DNA from: Carboxylicivirga fragile
GTDB taxonomy: Bacteria > Bacteroidota > Bacteroidia > Bacteroidales > Marinilabiliaceae
DNA length: 64,000 nt
Assembly (NCBI GenBank): GCA_025499625.1
Contig: JAFMVD010000010.1
Location: 62,001-126,000 of the forward strand
Direction: 5' to 3'
In this document: piece by piece, positions 28,750-37,847 of the stretch
Position numbering within the stretch: the stretch's first letter is position 1
How the letters are laid out: each line of letters begins with the position of its first letter
Position numbers and translations under genes: made by a program
The notes under the pieces: generated by a model
What the model saw: the letters and a program-made list of their open reading frames with translations, nothing else
Database searches by the model: none
What the model was told of the DNA's origin: nothing

Positions 28750-30036
28750 ATGAGGGTACTCATGTTTGGATGGGAATTTCCTCCTCATATCTCAGGAGGA
28801 TTAGGTACGGCCTGTTACGGTCTTACCAAAGGTATATCACATATATCAGATTTGGATGTGATTTTTGTTGTTCCAAAAGCGTTTGGTGATGAAGATCAAT
28901 CATCCATGAAATTGGTGGGTGCAAACGATATATCTATAAAGCATCGACAGATTGAAGTAAAACAATATTCGAAAACACTGGAGTACATTGAAGTGAATTC
29001 AAAATTAGTTCCCTATGTTGATCCTGAAGAGTTTTGGACACTCAATAGTTCCGAAGTTAGTAGCTCGCGAAAGTTTGTAAAAACAGATGAGCATGGAAGA
29101 GTTGCCTTTACAGGAAAGTACGGTGCCGATTTGCTACAGGAAATAGCCAATTATGCCGTAGTAGCTAATGTAATTGCTCAGGATAATACGTTTGACTTGA
29201 TACATGCGCACGACTGGCTTACCTATCCAGCCGGTATTGCTGCTAAAGAAGCCAGCGGTAAGCCATTGGTAGTTCATGTGCATGCCACTGATTTTGATCG
29301 AAGTGGGGGAAGTGTTAATCCAACTGTTTTCGACATTGAGAAAAGAGGTATGGAAGCGGCTGATAAGGTAATTACAGTAAGCAATCTTACCCGGAAAACG
29401 GTAATTGAGAAATATGGCATTTCTCCGGAAAAAGTTGTTACGGTTTATAATGCCGTTGAGCCTACTGTTAAGAAGAAAGAACAGCCTTTCAAGAAAAATG
29501 TGGATGAGAAGATTGTAACGTTTTTGGGTCGAATCACCATGCAGAAAGGTCCGGAGTATTTTATTGAGGTAGCTAACGAGGTGTTAAAACGGGTAGATAA
29601 TGTGCGATTTGTAATGGCTGGTTCGGGCGATATGATGGAAAAGATGATTCGTCGTGCAGCCAGTTTAAAGATCATGGATAAATTCCATTTCACTGGTTTT
29701 TTAAAGGGCGATGATGTGTTTTCGATGTTGCGCATGAGTGATTTATATGTGATGCCATCGGTTTCTGAACCATTTGGAATATCTCCGTTGGAAGCCATGC
29801 AGAGTTCTGTTCCTGTTCTTATATCGAACCAATCGGGAGTTGCCGAAATATTAACCTATGCCATTAAAACCAACTTTTGGGATATTGATGCCATGGCCGA
29901 TGCCATACACGGAATTATTAGTTATCCTTCCTTGTCAGAAATGTTTGTTAAGCATGGGCGAGAGGAAGTGGACAATTTAAAATGGGAGAAGTCGGCTCGC
30001 GACGTTAAAAAAGTATATGAAAGTGTGTTAAATTGA
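28750..30036 (+). CDS. GT4-family glycosyltransferase, glycogen-synthase-like
   Basis: 428 residues with the GT-B fold. The N-terminal glycine loop is FPPHISGGLGTACYG, the middle has HAHDWLTYPAG, and the C-terminal nucleotide-sugar site has FLGRITMQKGPEYFI and SEPFGISPLEAMQSSVPV with the family Glu residues. This resembles archaeal and bacterial glycogen/starch synthases that use ADP- or UDP-glucose. Its place between the debranching enzyme and a GH57 enzyme supports alpha-glucan elongation; donor and product are inferred. Confidence 0.85.
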   Translation: MRVLMFGWEFPPHISGGLGTACYGLTKGISHISDLDVIFVVPKAFGDEDQSSMKLVGANDISIKHRQIEVKQYSKTLEYIEVNSKLVPYVDPEEFWTLNSSEVSSSRKFVKTDEHGRVAFTGKYGADLLQEIANYAVVANVIAQDNTFDLIHAHDWLTYPAGIAAKEASGKPLVVHVHATDFDRSGGSVNPTVFDIEKRGMEAADKVITVSNLTRKTVIEKYGISPEKVVTVYNAVEPTVKKKEQPFKKNVDEKIVTFLGRITMQKGPEYFIEVANEVLKRVDNVRFVMAGSGDMMEKMIRRAASLKIMDKFHFTGFLKGDDVFSMLRMSDLYVMPSVSEPFGISPLEAMQSSVPVLISNQSGVAEILTYAIKTNFWDIDAMADAIHGIISYPSLSEMFVKHGREEVDNLKWEKSARDVKKVYESVLN

Positions 30037-30051
30037 TTGAAACCATAGATT

Positions 30052-31347
30052 ATGAGAAATGTTTGTCTCTATTTTCAAGTACATCAGCCTTTTCGTTTTC
30101 GACGTTATCGTTTTTTCGATATAGGTCAGGATCACTATTATTACGACGATTATACCAATGAATCCGTACTTGAAAAGGTAAAAACTAAATGTTATTTGCC
30201 AACCAACGAGTTATTGCTAAAACTTATTAAAAAGCACAAAGGGCAATTTAAAGTTTGTTTCTCCATTTCAGGTGTGGCCATTGATCAATTTCGACTGTAT
30301 GCGCCCGAGGTACTCGATAGCTTTAAGGCTTTGGTCGATACCGGTCATGTTGAATTGTTAGCTGAAACTTATTCTCACTCTTTGGTAGCATTAAAAGATA
30401 AAGATGAGTTTAAGAAACAGGTTAAGCTTCATGTTGATACATTGGAAGAAACCTTTAATTATACACCAAAGGTATTTCGAAATACAGAGTTGATATATTC
30501 TGATGCCATCGGTCAGATGGTTAATGAAATGGGCTTTAGTGGTATGATTACTGAAGGTGCCAAGCACATACTTGGATGGAAGAGTCCAAACTTTATGTAT
30601 TGCAATGCCATCAATCCTAAATTGAAGGTGCTGTTGAAGAACTTCATATTAAGTGATGATATAGCTTTTCGATTTGGCAATAAAGGTTGGTGCGAATGGC
30701 CACTCACCACTAAGAAATATGTGGATTGGTTGCTGAGAGTCGACGAGAAAGAAGAAGTTGTAAATCTCTTTATGGATTACGAAACCTTTGGTGAACATCA
30801 GTGGAAAGAAACTGGCATCTTTGAGTTTCTTGAGGGCTTACCTAAGGAGATACTTAAATCAAAGGAGCTTGAATTTGCAACGCCGTCTGAGTTAGTGAAT
30901 GAGCTGCAGCCAGTATCAGCAATTCATGTACCCAACCCAATTAGTTGGGCGGATGAGGAGCGTGATTTAACAGCCTGGTTAGGGAACGAGATGCAACAAG
31001 AGGCATTTGATAAGCTCTATTCTCTTTTACCTAAAGTAAATCAGTGTTCGGATAAGAAACTACTTACTGATTGGCGCTACCTTCAAACGAGTGATCATTT
31101 TTATTACATGAGTACAAAATTCTTCTCAGATGGAGAGGTACATGCTTATTTTAATCCTTATGAAACACCTTACGAGGCCTTCATTAATTACATGAATGTG
31201 TTAAGCGATTTTTCGTTGAGACTAAATGCTGAGGTGCCAGAGTCAGGATCAGAGCAAGACATTGCTAACCTGACTAAAATAATTAAGAAAAAAGACGAAA
31301 AGATTCAGAAGCTTGAAAAGCGCCTTAAGAAAACAGTCAAAAAGTAA
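30052..31347 (+). CDS. GH57 alpha-amylase-type glucanase
   Basis: 431 residues of the GH57 family: the N-terminal CLYFQVHQPFRF motif with His11, nucleophile region VFRNTELIYSD with Glu146, and acid/base region LFMDYETFGEHQ with Asp242. The last 30 residues are a charged coiled coil. GH57 enzymes here act as alpha-amylase, 4-alpha-glucanotransferase or branching enzymes; which one cannot be decided by eye. There is no signal peptide, so the substrate is intracellular. Starts 15 nt after the GT4 gene. Confidence 0.88.
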   Translation: MRNVCLYFQVHQPFRFRRYRFFDIGQDHYYYDDYTNESVLEKVKTKCYLPTNELLLKLIKKHKGQFKVCFSISGVAIDQFRLYAPEVLDSFKALVDTGHVELLAETYSHSLVALKDKDEFKKQVKLHVDTLEETFNYTPKVFRNTELIYSDAIGQMVNEMGFSGMITEGAKHILGWKSPNFMYCNAINPKLKVLLKNFILSDDIAFRFGNKGWCEWPLTTKKYVDWLLRVDEKEEVVNLFMDYETFGEHQWKETGIFEFLEGLPKEILKSKELEFATPSELVNELQPVSAIHVPNPISWADEERDLTAWLGNEMQQEAFDKLYSLLPKVNQCSDKKLLTDWRYLQTSDHFYYMSTKFFSDGEVHAYFNPYETPYEAFINYMNVLSDFSLRLNAEVPESGSEQDIANLTKIIKKKDEKIQKLEKRLKKTVKK

Positions 31348-31400
31348 TTTGAAAACAACGCACACATAATCAACCTTATTATTCCTTTAAAATTATTGCG

Positions 31401-31715
31401 ATGAGTATCAAGAAACAATTTTTGAAGAGTCGTCCTGAGTGCAAAGTGACTTTTAAGTTAGACAGTACTGAGGCCGTAAAAAATGCGGAGTCAATTAGTA
31501 TCGTTGGAGATTTTAATAATTGGGATGCCAATGATATTGCGATGGATAAATTAAAGAATGGAACTTTTACAAAGGTTTGTTATTTAGAACAAGGCAAAAG
31601 CATTCAGTTTAGGTATTTGATTGATAATGAAATTTGGGTGACCGAAGAGGAAGCTGATGGCTACGCCGATACTGGTATGGGCGACCAGCAAAAAAATGCT
31701 GTAATTGATTTATAG
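31401..31715 (+). CDS. Stand-alone CBM48/AMPK-beta-type glycogen-binding protein
   Basis: 104 residues making up a single early-set domain: SISIVGDFNNWDAN (about 34-47) and IQFRYLIDNEIWVTEEEADGY carry the hallmark FNNW and Trp residues that hold malto-oligosaccharides. No catalytic domain is attached. It lies between the GH57 gene and the synthase-phosphorylase fusion, so it may tether enzymes to glycogen; that is inference. Confidence 0.85.
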   Translation: MSIKKQFLKSRPECKVTFKLDSTEAVKNAESISIVGDFNNWDANDIAMDKLKNGTFTKVCYLEQGKSIQFRYLIDNEIWVTEEEADGYADTGMGDQQKNAVIDL

Positions 31716-31751
31716 TTTTTGGCAATAGTGTCTTATTTCTGATTGATAAAA

Positions 31752-34700
31752 ATGGTAGGTATGATAAGTAGCTTTTTAAAGCCTGACTATGTATTTGAGA
31801 CGAGTTGGGAAGTGTGTAACAAGATGGGTGGAATACATACGGTATTGGCCACTAAAGCACAAACATTGGTGCAGGAGTTTCAGGATAAGGTCATTTTTAT
31901 CGGCCCTGATGTGTGGAGAGGAAGTACTACAAATCCTGAATTTATACAAGATATTAAACTGTTTGCCGATTGGCGAGAAGAGTTAGCGCAGGAAGGAATT
32001 TCGGTTCGAATTGGCCGATGGAAAATTGTGGGCGAACCGGTGGTTGTGCTAGTCGATTTCACACCTTTTGTGCAAATGAAGGATGATATCCTGGCTAAAT
32101 ATTGGGAGTGGTTTAAAGTAGATAGTTTAAGCGGTCAGTGGGATTATATCGAGTCAGTTCTTTTTGGATACGCTTCAGGAAAGGTGGTTGAGAGTTTTTA
32201 TCGTTTTAAATTAGGTTTGAATGATAAAGTAGTGGCTCACTACAACGAGTGGATGACTGGTTCAGGTGCTCTATACTTAAATAAGGCTTTACCACAGGTA
32301 GGTACTATTTTTACTACGCACGCTACGGTAATTGGTCGTTCACTGGCTGGTAACGGATATGCTTTCTACGATAGCTTAAGCGATTTTGATGGTGATGCCA
32401 AAGCACAAGATTTACATGTAGAGGCCAAACACTCTATGGAGAAGCAGACGGCACTTAATGTAGATTGTTTTACCACTGTTTCGGAAATTACAGCACGAGA
32501 GTGCCAGCAGTTTCATGGACGCCAAATAGACGTTGTTACTCCCAATGGTTTTGAAGAAGATTTTGTGCCGAAGGGAAAACTCTTTGATGAAAGACGAAAA
32601 ATTGCTCGTGATAAATTAAAAGCCGTTGCGCAAGCTTTGTTAGGTTATGAATTAAAGCCCGACACAGTATTTGTGGCCAATAGTGGGCGATATGAATATA
32701 AGAACAAGGGCATCGATGTATTTATGGATGCTCTAAAAGAGTTAAATGAACCAAATGTTATTGACCGCGATGTTGTGGCCTTTGTACTTATTCCTGCCAA
32801 TACCTATGGGCCTCGTAAGGATTTGATCGATAAACTGGAGAATCCGGATAATAATGATGTACTGGAGAATCCATTTTTGACGCACGGCCTAAATGACATT
32901 GGTTACGATCCTATCATCAATAAAATTCAGGATATTCATTTAAATAATGAGCAGGCCGATAGGGTTAAACTCATCTTCGTACCTGCCTATCTTAATAACG
33001 ATGATGGCATCTTTGATATACCGTATTACGATGTGCTGATAGGGATGGATTTAACCGTATTTCCTTCTTATTATGAACCTTGGGGGTATACGCCTGTTGA
33101 GAGTTTGGCTTTTCAAATACCAACCATCACGACAAGTTTGGCAGGTTTTGGTTTGTGGGCTAAGCAGTTTTCGAAAGGGATTAATGATGGTGTAGAAGTG
33201 CTACACCGTAACGATGATAACCACATGGAAGTAGCTCACGGTGTTAGTGAGGTAATTCAAAAGTTTATTCATCTTTCCGATGATGATATAAAGATTGTTA
33301 GAGCAAAGTCACAACAGCTGGCTCAAACAGTACAATGGAATACTTTGATTAAGCATTATTTTAGTGCTTATGATATGGCTTTGAAAGCAGTAAGTAACAG
33401 AAAAGATAATTTAAGTCCAGTGTTAAAAGAAGCAAGGGTTAGAATAAAGCCACAGCCATCTGTGCAACCGATATGGAAAAAAATAATCGTTAAGTCAAAA
33501 TTACCAGAGCGTTTAGCTGTGTTACATGAGCTGAGCCACAACCTTTGGTGGTCGTGGAATTATCAAGCGGCAGATCTTTATGAGGAGATTGACGAGGAAT
33601 TGTGGATTGAAGTTAAGAAAAACCCTATGCTCTTGCTAGATAAAGTGTCGTATGAACGCTTGCATGAGTTGGCCGAGGATGAATCATACATCAAGAAAGT
33701 TGATAAAGTCTATGCCATGTTTCAGGCTTATATGAAACGTCCTTTTACTGATGGACCATCAATTTCCTATTTCAGTATGGAGTATGGAATTAACGATATT
33801 CTTAAAATCTACTCAGGTGGCTTAGGTGTTTTAGCTGGTGATTATTTGAAAGAAGCGAGCGATTGTGCTGTTAATATGGTAGCCGTTGGTTTATTGTACC
33901 GATATGGTTATTTCAAACAAAGTCTCTCGCTAAAAGGAGAGCAAATGGCATTGTACGATGCACAGGAGTTTTCGAACTTACCGCTCGAAGAAGTGCGAAA
34001 TGAAGATGGTACTTCGGTTGAGGTGGAAATTAATATGCCAGGTAGAACTGTTTATGCCAAGGTTTGGAAAGCAATGGTGGGGCGTATTCCTCTTTACCTC
34101 TTAGATACTGATGTGCAAAACAACAATCAGGCAGATAAAGATATAACCCATAGTCTTTATGGTGGCGATTGGGAAAATCGTTTGAAGCAGGAAATATTAC
34201 TCGGTATGGGTGGTATTCGAATGCTCAATCACCTAAAAATTAGGAATGAGATATACCATTGTAATGAAGGTCATGCGGCTCTGATTAATATTCAGCGCAT
34301 GCTCGATTTGATGGGATGTAAATTCACCTATCAGGAAGCAATGGAATTGGTACGTGGCTCGTCTCTATTTACCACGCATACACCAGTGCCAGCAGGACAC
34401 GATAAGTTTGATGAAGATTTATTACGTATTTACCTGCGTCATGTACCTGAAAAGCTTATGATATCGTGGGATGACTTTATGGATCTTGGTCGTGAAAATC
34501 CTGGTGATAAGCACGAGAAATTTAGTATGAGTAACCTCGCTGCCAAGACTTCGCAAGAAATGAATGGCGTGAGTTGGTTGCATGGTGAAGTGTCAAAAGA
34601 TATGTTCCAGAATATGTGGAAGGGCTTTTATCCGAAAGAGTTGCACATCGGTTACGTAACCAATGGAGTTCATTACGGTACATGGACAGCTAAGGATATG

Positions 34701-35996
34701 CGCAAGTTTTATGAGTCGCAGTTCGATGATGATTTCATGAGTGATTTGGCTAATAAATCGTATTGGGAGCATATTCAGAGTATTTCGGATAGTAAGATTT
34801 GGAACATTCGCCTGGGTTTAAAAACCAAGTTGATGGATTATATAAAGGATCGAACCAATGAAAATATGGCAACGATCCATGCCGATCCGGCTACGGTTTA
34901 TGAGGTGCTCGAGCGATTAGATGATAAGGCACTAACCATTGGTTTTGCAAGGCGTTTCGCAACTTATAAAAGGGCTCATCTTTTATTTACCGATACAGAA
35001 CGTTTGGCTAAGATTGTGAATAATCCTGATCGTCCGGTTCAATTTATTTTTGCTGGCAAGGCACACCCTGCCGATGGAGGCGGACAAGCCTTGATTAAAC
35101 ACATTGTTGAAATATCGCGTCGACCTGAGTTTATAGGAAAAATCGTATTTCTTGAGAATTACGATATGGATTTGGCAAAGCGTCTGGTAAGTGGTGTTGA
35201 TGTGTGGATGAATACACCAACACGACCATTGGAGGCGTCTGGTACATCTGGTCAAAAGGCTGAAATGAATGGAGTACTTAACTTTAGTGTGCTGGATGGC
35301 TGGTGGTACGAAGGTTATCGTGAGCAAGCTGGTTGGGCATTAACGGATAAGCGAACCTATAAAAATCAGGACTATCAGGATGAATTAGATGCAGCTATAA
35401 TTTATAGCATTCTCGAAAATGATTTGATACCTGATTATTACAATCAGGATGAAGATGGTCTTTCAAAGACATGGTTACAGTACATCAAAAATTCGATAGC
35501 ACGTATTGCACCGGATTATACTACCAAGCGAATGATGGATGATTACCGTTCGAAGTTTTATAATCCATTACAAAAACGTTTTAAATCCTTGGTTGCTGAT
35601 GACTATAAGTTAGCGCGTGATTTGGCTGCCTGGAAACGTCGCGTATTAGTTGGCTGGGATGCCGTGGAAGTGCTTGATATGGAAGTGCCTGATATTGGCA
35701 AACAAGAACTGGGTATCGGCGATGCCTACCATATTCGTGTAGTGGTTGATTTGAAGCAGCTGGCCGATATTGATCTTGGACTTGAAATGGTAGTGGCCGA
35801 TGCTGGCGAGGACGAAGCCTCAACCATGGTGCATACCGAGCCATTCGAAAAAGTTAAGGTTGAAGGTACCAAGGTGCATTTTGAACTCAATCACGTATTG
35901 AACTTGCCGGGCGTATTTAAGTTTGGTGTACGCATGTTCCCACATCATGAAAAATTGCCACATAAGCAGGACTTTGGCGTGATGCGTTGGTTGTAA
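31752..35996 (+). CDS. glgP: Glycogen synthase (GT3) fused to alpha-glucan phosphorylase (GT35)
   Basis: About 1414 residues in two enzymes. Residues about 10-545 are a eukaryote-like GT3 glycogen synthase: ETSWEVCNKMGGIHTV, HYNEWMTGSGAL, FTTHATVIGRSLAG and FPSYYEPWGYTPVESL. After a linker comes a DUF3417-type segment (HELSHNLWWSWN), then an alpha-glucan phosphorylase with YFSMEYGIND, LFTTHTPVPAGHDKF and the PLP site EASGTSGQKAEMNG, whose Lys is about residue 1169 from this start. Synthesis and phosphorolysis of the same polymer are thus in one chain. Similar long proteins occur in Bacteroides. An ATG at 31752 was chosen; 31761 is an alternative, and an upstream TTG (31743) is less likely. 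Confidence 0.92.
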   Translation: MVGMISSFLKPDYVFETSWEVCNKMGGIHTVLATKAQTLVQEFQDKVIFIGPDVWRGSTTNPEFIQDIKLFADWREELAQEGISVRIGRWKIVGEPVVVLVDFTPFVQMKDDILAKYWEWFKVDSLSGQWDYIESVLFGYASGKVVESFYRFKLGLNDKVVAHYNEWMTGSGALYLNKALPQVGTIFTTHATVIGRSLAGNGYAFYDSLSDFDGDAKAQDLHVEAKHSMEKQTALNVDCFTTVSEITARECQQFHGRQIDVVTPNGFEEDFVPKGKLFDERRKIARDKLKAVAQALLGYELKPDTVFVANSGRYEYKNKGIDVFMDALKELNEPNVIDRDVVAFVLIPANTYGPRKDLIDKLENPDNNDVLENPFLTHGLNDIGYDPIINKIQDIHLNNEQADRVKLIFVPAYLNNDDGIFDIPYYDVLIGMDLTVFPSYYEPWGYTPVESLAFQIPTITTSLAGFGLWAKQFSKGINDGVEVLHRNDDNHMEVAHGVSEVIQKFIHLSDDDIKIVRAKSQQLAQTVQWNTLIKHYFSAYDMALKAVSNRKDNLSPVLKEARVRIKPQPSVQPIWKKIIVKSKLPERLAVLHELSHNLWWSWNYQAADLYEEIDEELWIEVKKNPMLLLDKVSYERLHELAEDESYIKKVDKVYAMFQAYMKRPFTDGPSISYFSMEYGINDILKIYSGGLGVLAGDYLKEASDCAVNMVAVGLLYRYGYFKQSLSLKGEQMALYDAQEFSNLPLEEVRNEDGTSVEVEINMPGRTVYAKVWKAMVGRIPLYLLDTDVQNNNQADKDITHSLYGGDWENRLKQEILLGMGGIRMLNHLKIRNEIYHCNEGHAALINIQRMLDLMGCKFTYQEAMELVRGSSLFTTHTPVPAGHDKFDEDLLRIYLRHVPEKLMISWDDFMDLGRENPGDKHEKFSMSNLAAKTSQEMNGVSWLHGEVSKDMFQNMWKGFYPKELHIGYVTNGVHYGTWTAKDMRKFYESQFDDDFMSDLANKSYWEHIQSISDSKIWNIRLGLKTKLMDYIKDRTNENMATIHADPATVYEVLERLDDKALTIGFARRFATYKRAHLLFTDTERLAKIVNNPDRPVQFIFAGKAHPADGGGQALIKHIVEISRRPEFIGKIVFLENYDMDLAKRLVSGVDVWMNTPTRPLEASGTSGQKAEMNGVLNFSVLDGWWYEGYREQAGWALTDKRTYKNQDYQDELDAAIIYSILENDLIPDYYNQDEDGLSKTWLQYIKNSIARIAPDYTTKRMMDDYRSKFYNPLQKRFKSLVADDYKLARDLAAWKRRVLVGWDAVEVLDMEVPDIGKQELGIGDAYHIRVVVDLKQLADIDLGLEMVVADAGEDEASTMVHTEPFEKVKVEGTKVHFELNHVLNLPGVFKFGVRMFPHHEKLPHKQDFGVMRWL

Positions 35997-36018
35997 GTTA
36001 TTGTAGAAATTAAAAAAA

Positions 36019-36052
36019 CAACAAAGCTTGCTTAATTAAGCAGGCTTTGTTG
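36019..36052. terminator. Hairpin after the glycogen operon
   Basis: CAACAAAGC pairs with GCTTTGTTG and the stem continues through TTGCTTA/TAAGCAG to a 4-nt loop. There is no T run downstream on the forward strand, but an A run precedes it, so intrinsic termination fits the reverse strand better. It is the first feature of a 693-nt gene-free gap. Confidence 0.55.
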
Positions 36053-36161
36053 ATGAATAGGATGTTATTGGGTGTTTTGCTGTTGTTTGGATTCATGTCA
36101 GAGGTGTTGGTGTCAGGTTCTAGGGGCATTGCTTTGTAACTGCCTCACATTAAATATCTAG

Positions 36162-36417
36162 CGCTCGAGTAATTCATGTCACGCGCTTGTGGAACCTTCT
36201 TGCACTGGTGTATGGGACTTTCCCGGCTTTGTGAAAGCTTCTAGCACTTGTGTAATGCCAATCCCAAACTTGTGAAACCTTCTTGCAGTGATGTATTATA
36301 CTTTCCCATGTTTGTGAAAGCTTCCTACACTGGAGCAATACCCTTCATACGTTTGTGAAAGGTTCATGCACCCGAGTAATGACGATCACCTGTTTGCGAT
36401 GCATTCTTACACTCGTG
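36162..36417 (+). repeat. 41-bp-period dyad array 2 (seven units)
   Basis: Seven degenerate cores of the type CACTNGTG (within TTGCACTNGTGTAATG) start at 36162, 36203, 36245, 36286, 36328, 36369 and 36410; spacings are 41, 42, 41, 42, 41 and 41 nt. A second dyad, CTTTC-N10-GAAAG, sits between cores. At 36218-36237 its centre (36227.5) is exactly midway between the neighbouring core centres. Each unit also shows TTTGTGAAAGCTTC. It lies between the glycogen operon and the RAYT module. Not coding; function unknown. Confidence 0.82.
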
Positions 36418-36486
36418 TTTTAGCGTTCTTCCATTAGCGAAAGTGCAAAAAGTAAAATTGCCGCTTTGATTATATATTAAAGAGGG

Positions 36487-36503
36487 CGCACAGCTCCTGT
36501 GCG
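36487..36503. repeat. REP-like hairpin, 3-nt loop
   Basis: CGCACAG-CTC-CTGTGCG, a 7-bp stem with a 3-nt loop. It lies downstream (reverse sense) of the degenerate RAYT start at 36607, in the place the 37177 element occupies behind the intact RAYT. Confidence 0.6.
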
Positions 36504-36532
36504 ATTTTTCCGCATTGTACTTTGCCTTACAA

Positions 36533-36607
36533 CTAATTCAATATTCTAAACCCCTTCAAGCTTAAGTATTGAAAATTGGCGAAGTCAAATTTGTAGTTGC
36601 GGCTCAT
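36533..36607 (-). pseudogene. Remnant of a second RAYT transposase gene
   Basis: A reverse-strand frame begins MSRNYKF, identical in its first seven residues to the intact RAYT at 37211-37765, then diverges and stops after 24 codons. Its upstream flank repeats the REP element and spacing found before the intact gene (gctagtg...gcgatt...atcgcgttct, then about 17 nt, then ATG). This is best read as a RAYT copy that lost its body, or a non-autonomous derivative keeping only the 5' end. Confidence 0.6.
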
Positions 36608-36628
36608 TAAATTTCATTGATTATAGAA

Positions 36629-36650
36629 CGCGATGCAATCGCGCACTAGC
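36629..36650. repeat. REP element A
   Basis: Hairpin CGCGAT-GCA-ATCGCG followed by CACTAGC. Matches element C at 37783-37807 and precedes the RAYT remnant (reverse sense). Confidence 0.7.
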
Positions 36651-36689
36651 TTAGGTGTATCTTTTTTAAAAGCGCGATATAAGGGCTTA

Positions 36690-37148
36690 CTAGTGTTGAG
36701 TTAGGACTTCTTTCAGTCTTTTGTTTTCAGCTTTTAGGAATAGGTTTCCTAAAATAGTGATGCCTAAGAATATTGAAAATAATATAAGATTAAACTTATG
36801 AGATGTTTTTAATTCCCATCCTTCAATATAACTTACCATTGGCAATTGTTGATTGTACATTATGTTTAGACTTTCTTTATGTAGTCCAACTTTATCAGCA
36901 AATGATTGTTTGTCAACAATAAGCTCGTTAGTGTACAGCTTATCATTGATTTCATATTGGTAACTTATAATATAATTTTTAGAGTCGTTGTTTTTATTAG
37001 TATAGGAAACTGTAGATGTCGATATTTTGTTGAAAGTGAATGTTTCAATAAAAACATTTTGAGTAATAATTTGATACGATGTTTGTATCCAAAAATATCC
37101 AAATAGAATATATCCAAGGATAATAATTGTTGTAAAAATATATCTCAT
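36690..37148 (-). CDS. Hypothetical two-TM membrane protein
   Basis: 152 residues, not recognised as a named family. Membrane segments are predicted at about 4-24 and 118-138, enclosing a region rich in Ser, Thr, Asn and Tyr that looks like a beta-rich extracytoplasmic domain (YTNKNNDSKNYIISYQYEIN). The layout recalls DUF3592-type proteins, without firm support. The gene is AT-rich and lies between REP elements A and B, so it may have travelled with, or been interrupted into, the RAYT module. Confidence 0.6.
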   Translation of the reverse strand: MRYIFTTIIILGYILFGYFWIQTSYQIITQNVFIETFTFNKISTSTVSYTNKNNDSKNYIISYQYEINDKLYTNELIVDKQSFADKVGLHKESLNIMYNQQLPMVSYIEGWELKTSHKFNLILFSIFLGITILGNLFLKAENKRLKEVLTQH

Positions 37149-37176
37149 TCTCTTTTATGTAATTCTTTGCTCCCCT

Positions 37177-37206
37177 AGCTCCCGCGCGAATCTTTCGCGT
37201 GGTTTA
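37177..37206. repeat. REP element B
   Basis: Contains the hairpin CGCGAA-TCT-TTCGCG with flanks AGCTCCCG and TGGTTTA; a 29-nt match to element D at 37848. It sits 5 nt beyond the RAYT stop codon. Confidence 0.8.
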
Positions 37207-37210
37207 AATG

Positions 37211-37765
37211 CTATCTTAAAACTACAATATTTTTCAAAACTCCTTGCTCCCCACTATAATCTCTTGCACTACTATACACATAGTCTTCTGGATAGAAAAC
37301 TAGACCTTCTGCAACAGGGTTATTATGGATGTAATTTATTTTCTCATCAATTACTTTATTGCTCCAAAGCTCGATAGGTTTGTTGTCATGTCGCCAAAAC
37401 TGATATCTACTAACATTCGATGTTTTGTTTCCAGCTTTTTCGAATTGCTCAAGCAACCAGTCTTTTCTACTTTCTTTAGGATTTTCTTTTATGGCTTTCA
37501 CAATTACCTTGCTAGTGAACCGTTTAAAATCACCCAGTAATAATTCAGGTTTTTGATCTTTTATACTTCTGAAAACCAAATGAACATGGTTCGTCATTAT
37601 GCACCACGCAAAAATCTCCATGCCTTTTTCCTTCTGGCAATAGTGCAGGCTGTCAATTAATATGTTCTTGTATTCATTTCTTGTAAATACATCGAGCCAT
37701 TCAACAACGGCAAAGCTAACAAAGTACACTCCTTCTGGATTATAGAATTTGTAGTTACGGCTCAT
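37211..37765 (-). CDS. REP-associated tyrosine transposase (RAYT)
   Basis: 184 residues of the Y1/HUH transposase superfamily (transposase 17/IS200-like). It has the metal-binding HUH-type motif TNHVHLVF and, later, KINYIHNNPV with the candidate catalytic Tyr, plus the C-terminal DYVYSSARDYSG signature of RAYTs. These enzymes nick single-stranded DNA at REP hairpins and are usually domesticated single-copy genes. Here the gene is bracketed by matching elements B (3' side), C and D (5' side), which supports functional linkage. Full length and apparently intact. Confidence 0.9.
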   Translation of the reverse strand: MSRNYKFYNPEGVYFVSFAVVEWLDVFTRNEYKNILIDSLHYCQKEKGMEIFAWCIMTNHVHLVFRSIKDQKPELLLGDFKRFTSKVIVKAIKENPKESRKDWLLEQFEKAGNKTSNVSRYQFWRHDNKPIELWSNKVIDEKINYIHNNPVAEGLVFYPEDYVYSSARDYSGEQGVLKNIVVLR

Positions 37766-37782
37766 TGTTTATTGTTTTTTAA

Positions 37783-37807
37783 GAACGCGATACAATCGCC
37801 CACTAGC
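37783..37807. repeat. REP element C
   Basis: Hairpin GCGAT-ACA-ATCGC followed by CCACTAGC, 18 nt upstream of the RAYT start codon; pairs with element A. Confidence 0.75.
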
Positions 37808-37847
37808 ATTTTCTTTAAAAAAAAATGTTTGTTTCACTTTTGCTCGT

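Noticed and set aside
36019-36052. Strong forward terminator after the glycogen operon
   Set aside because: The stem is good but the forward strand lacks a T run; kept only as a hairpin of uncertain role.
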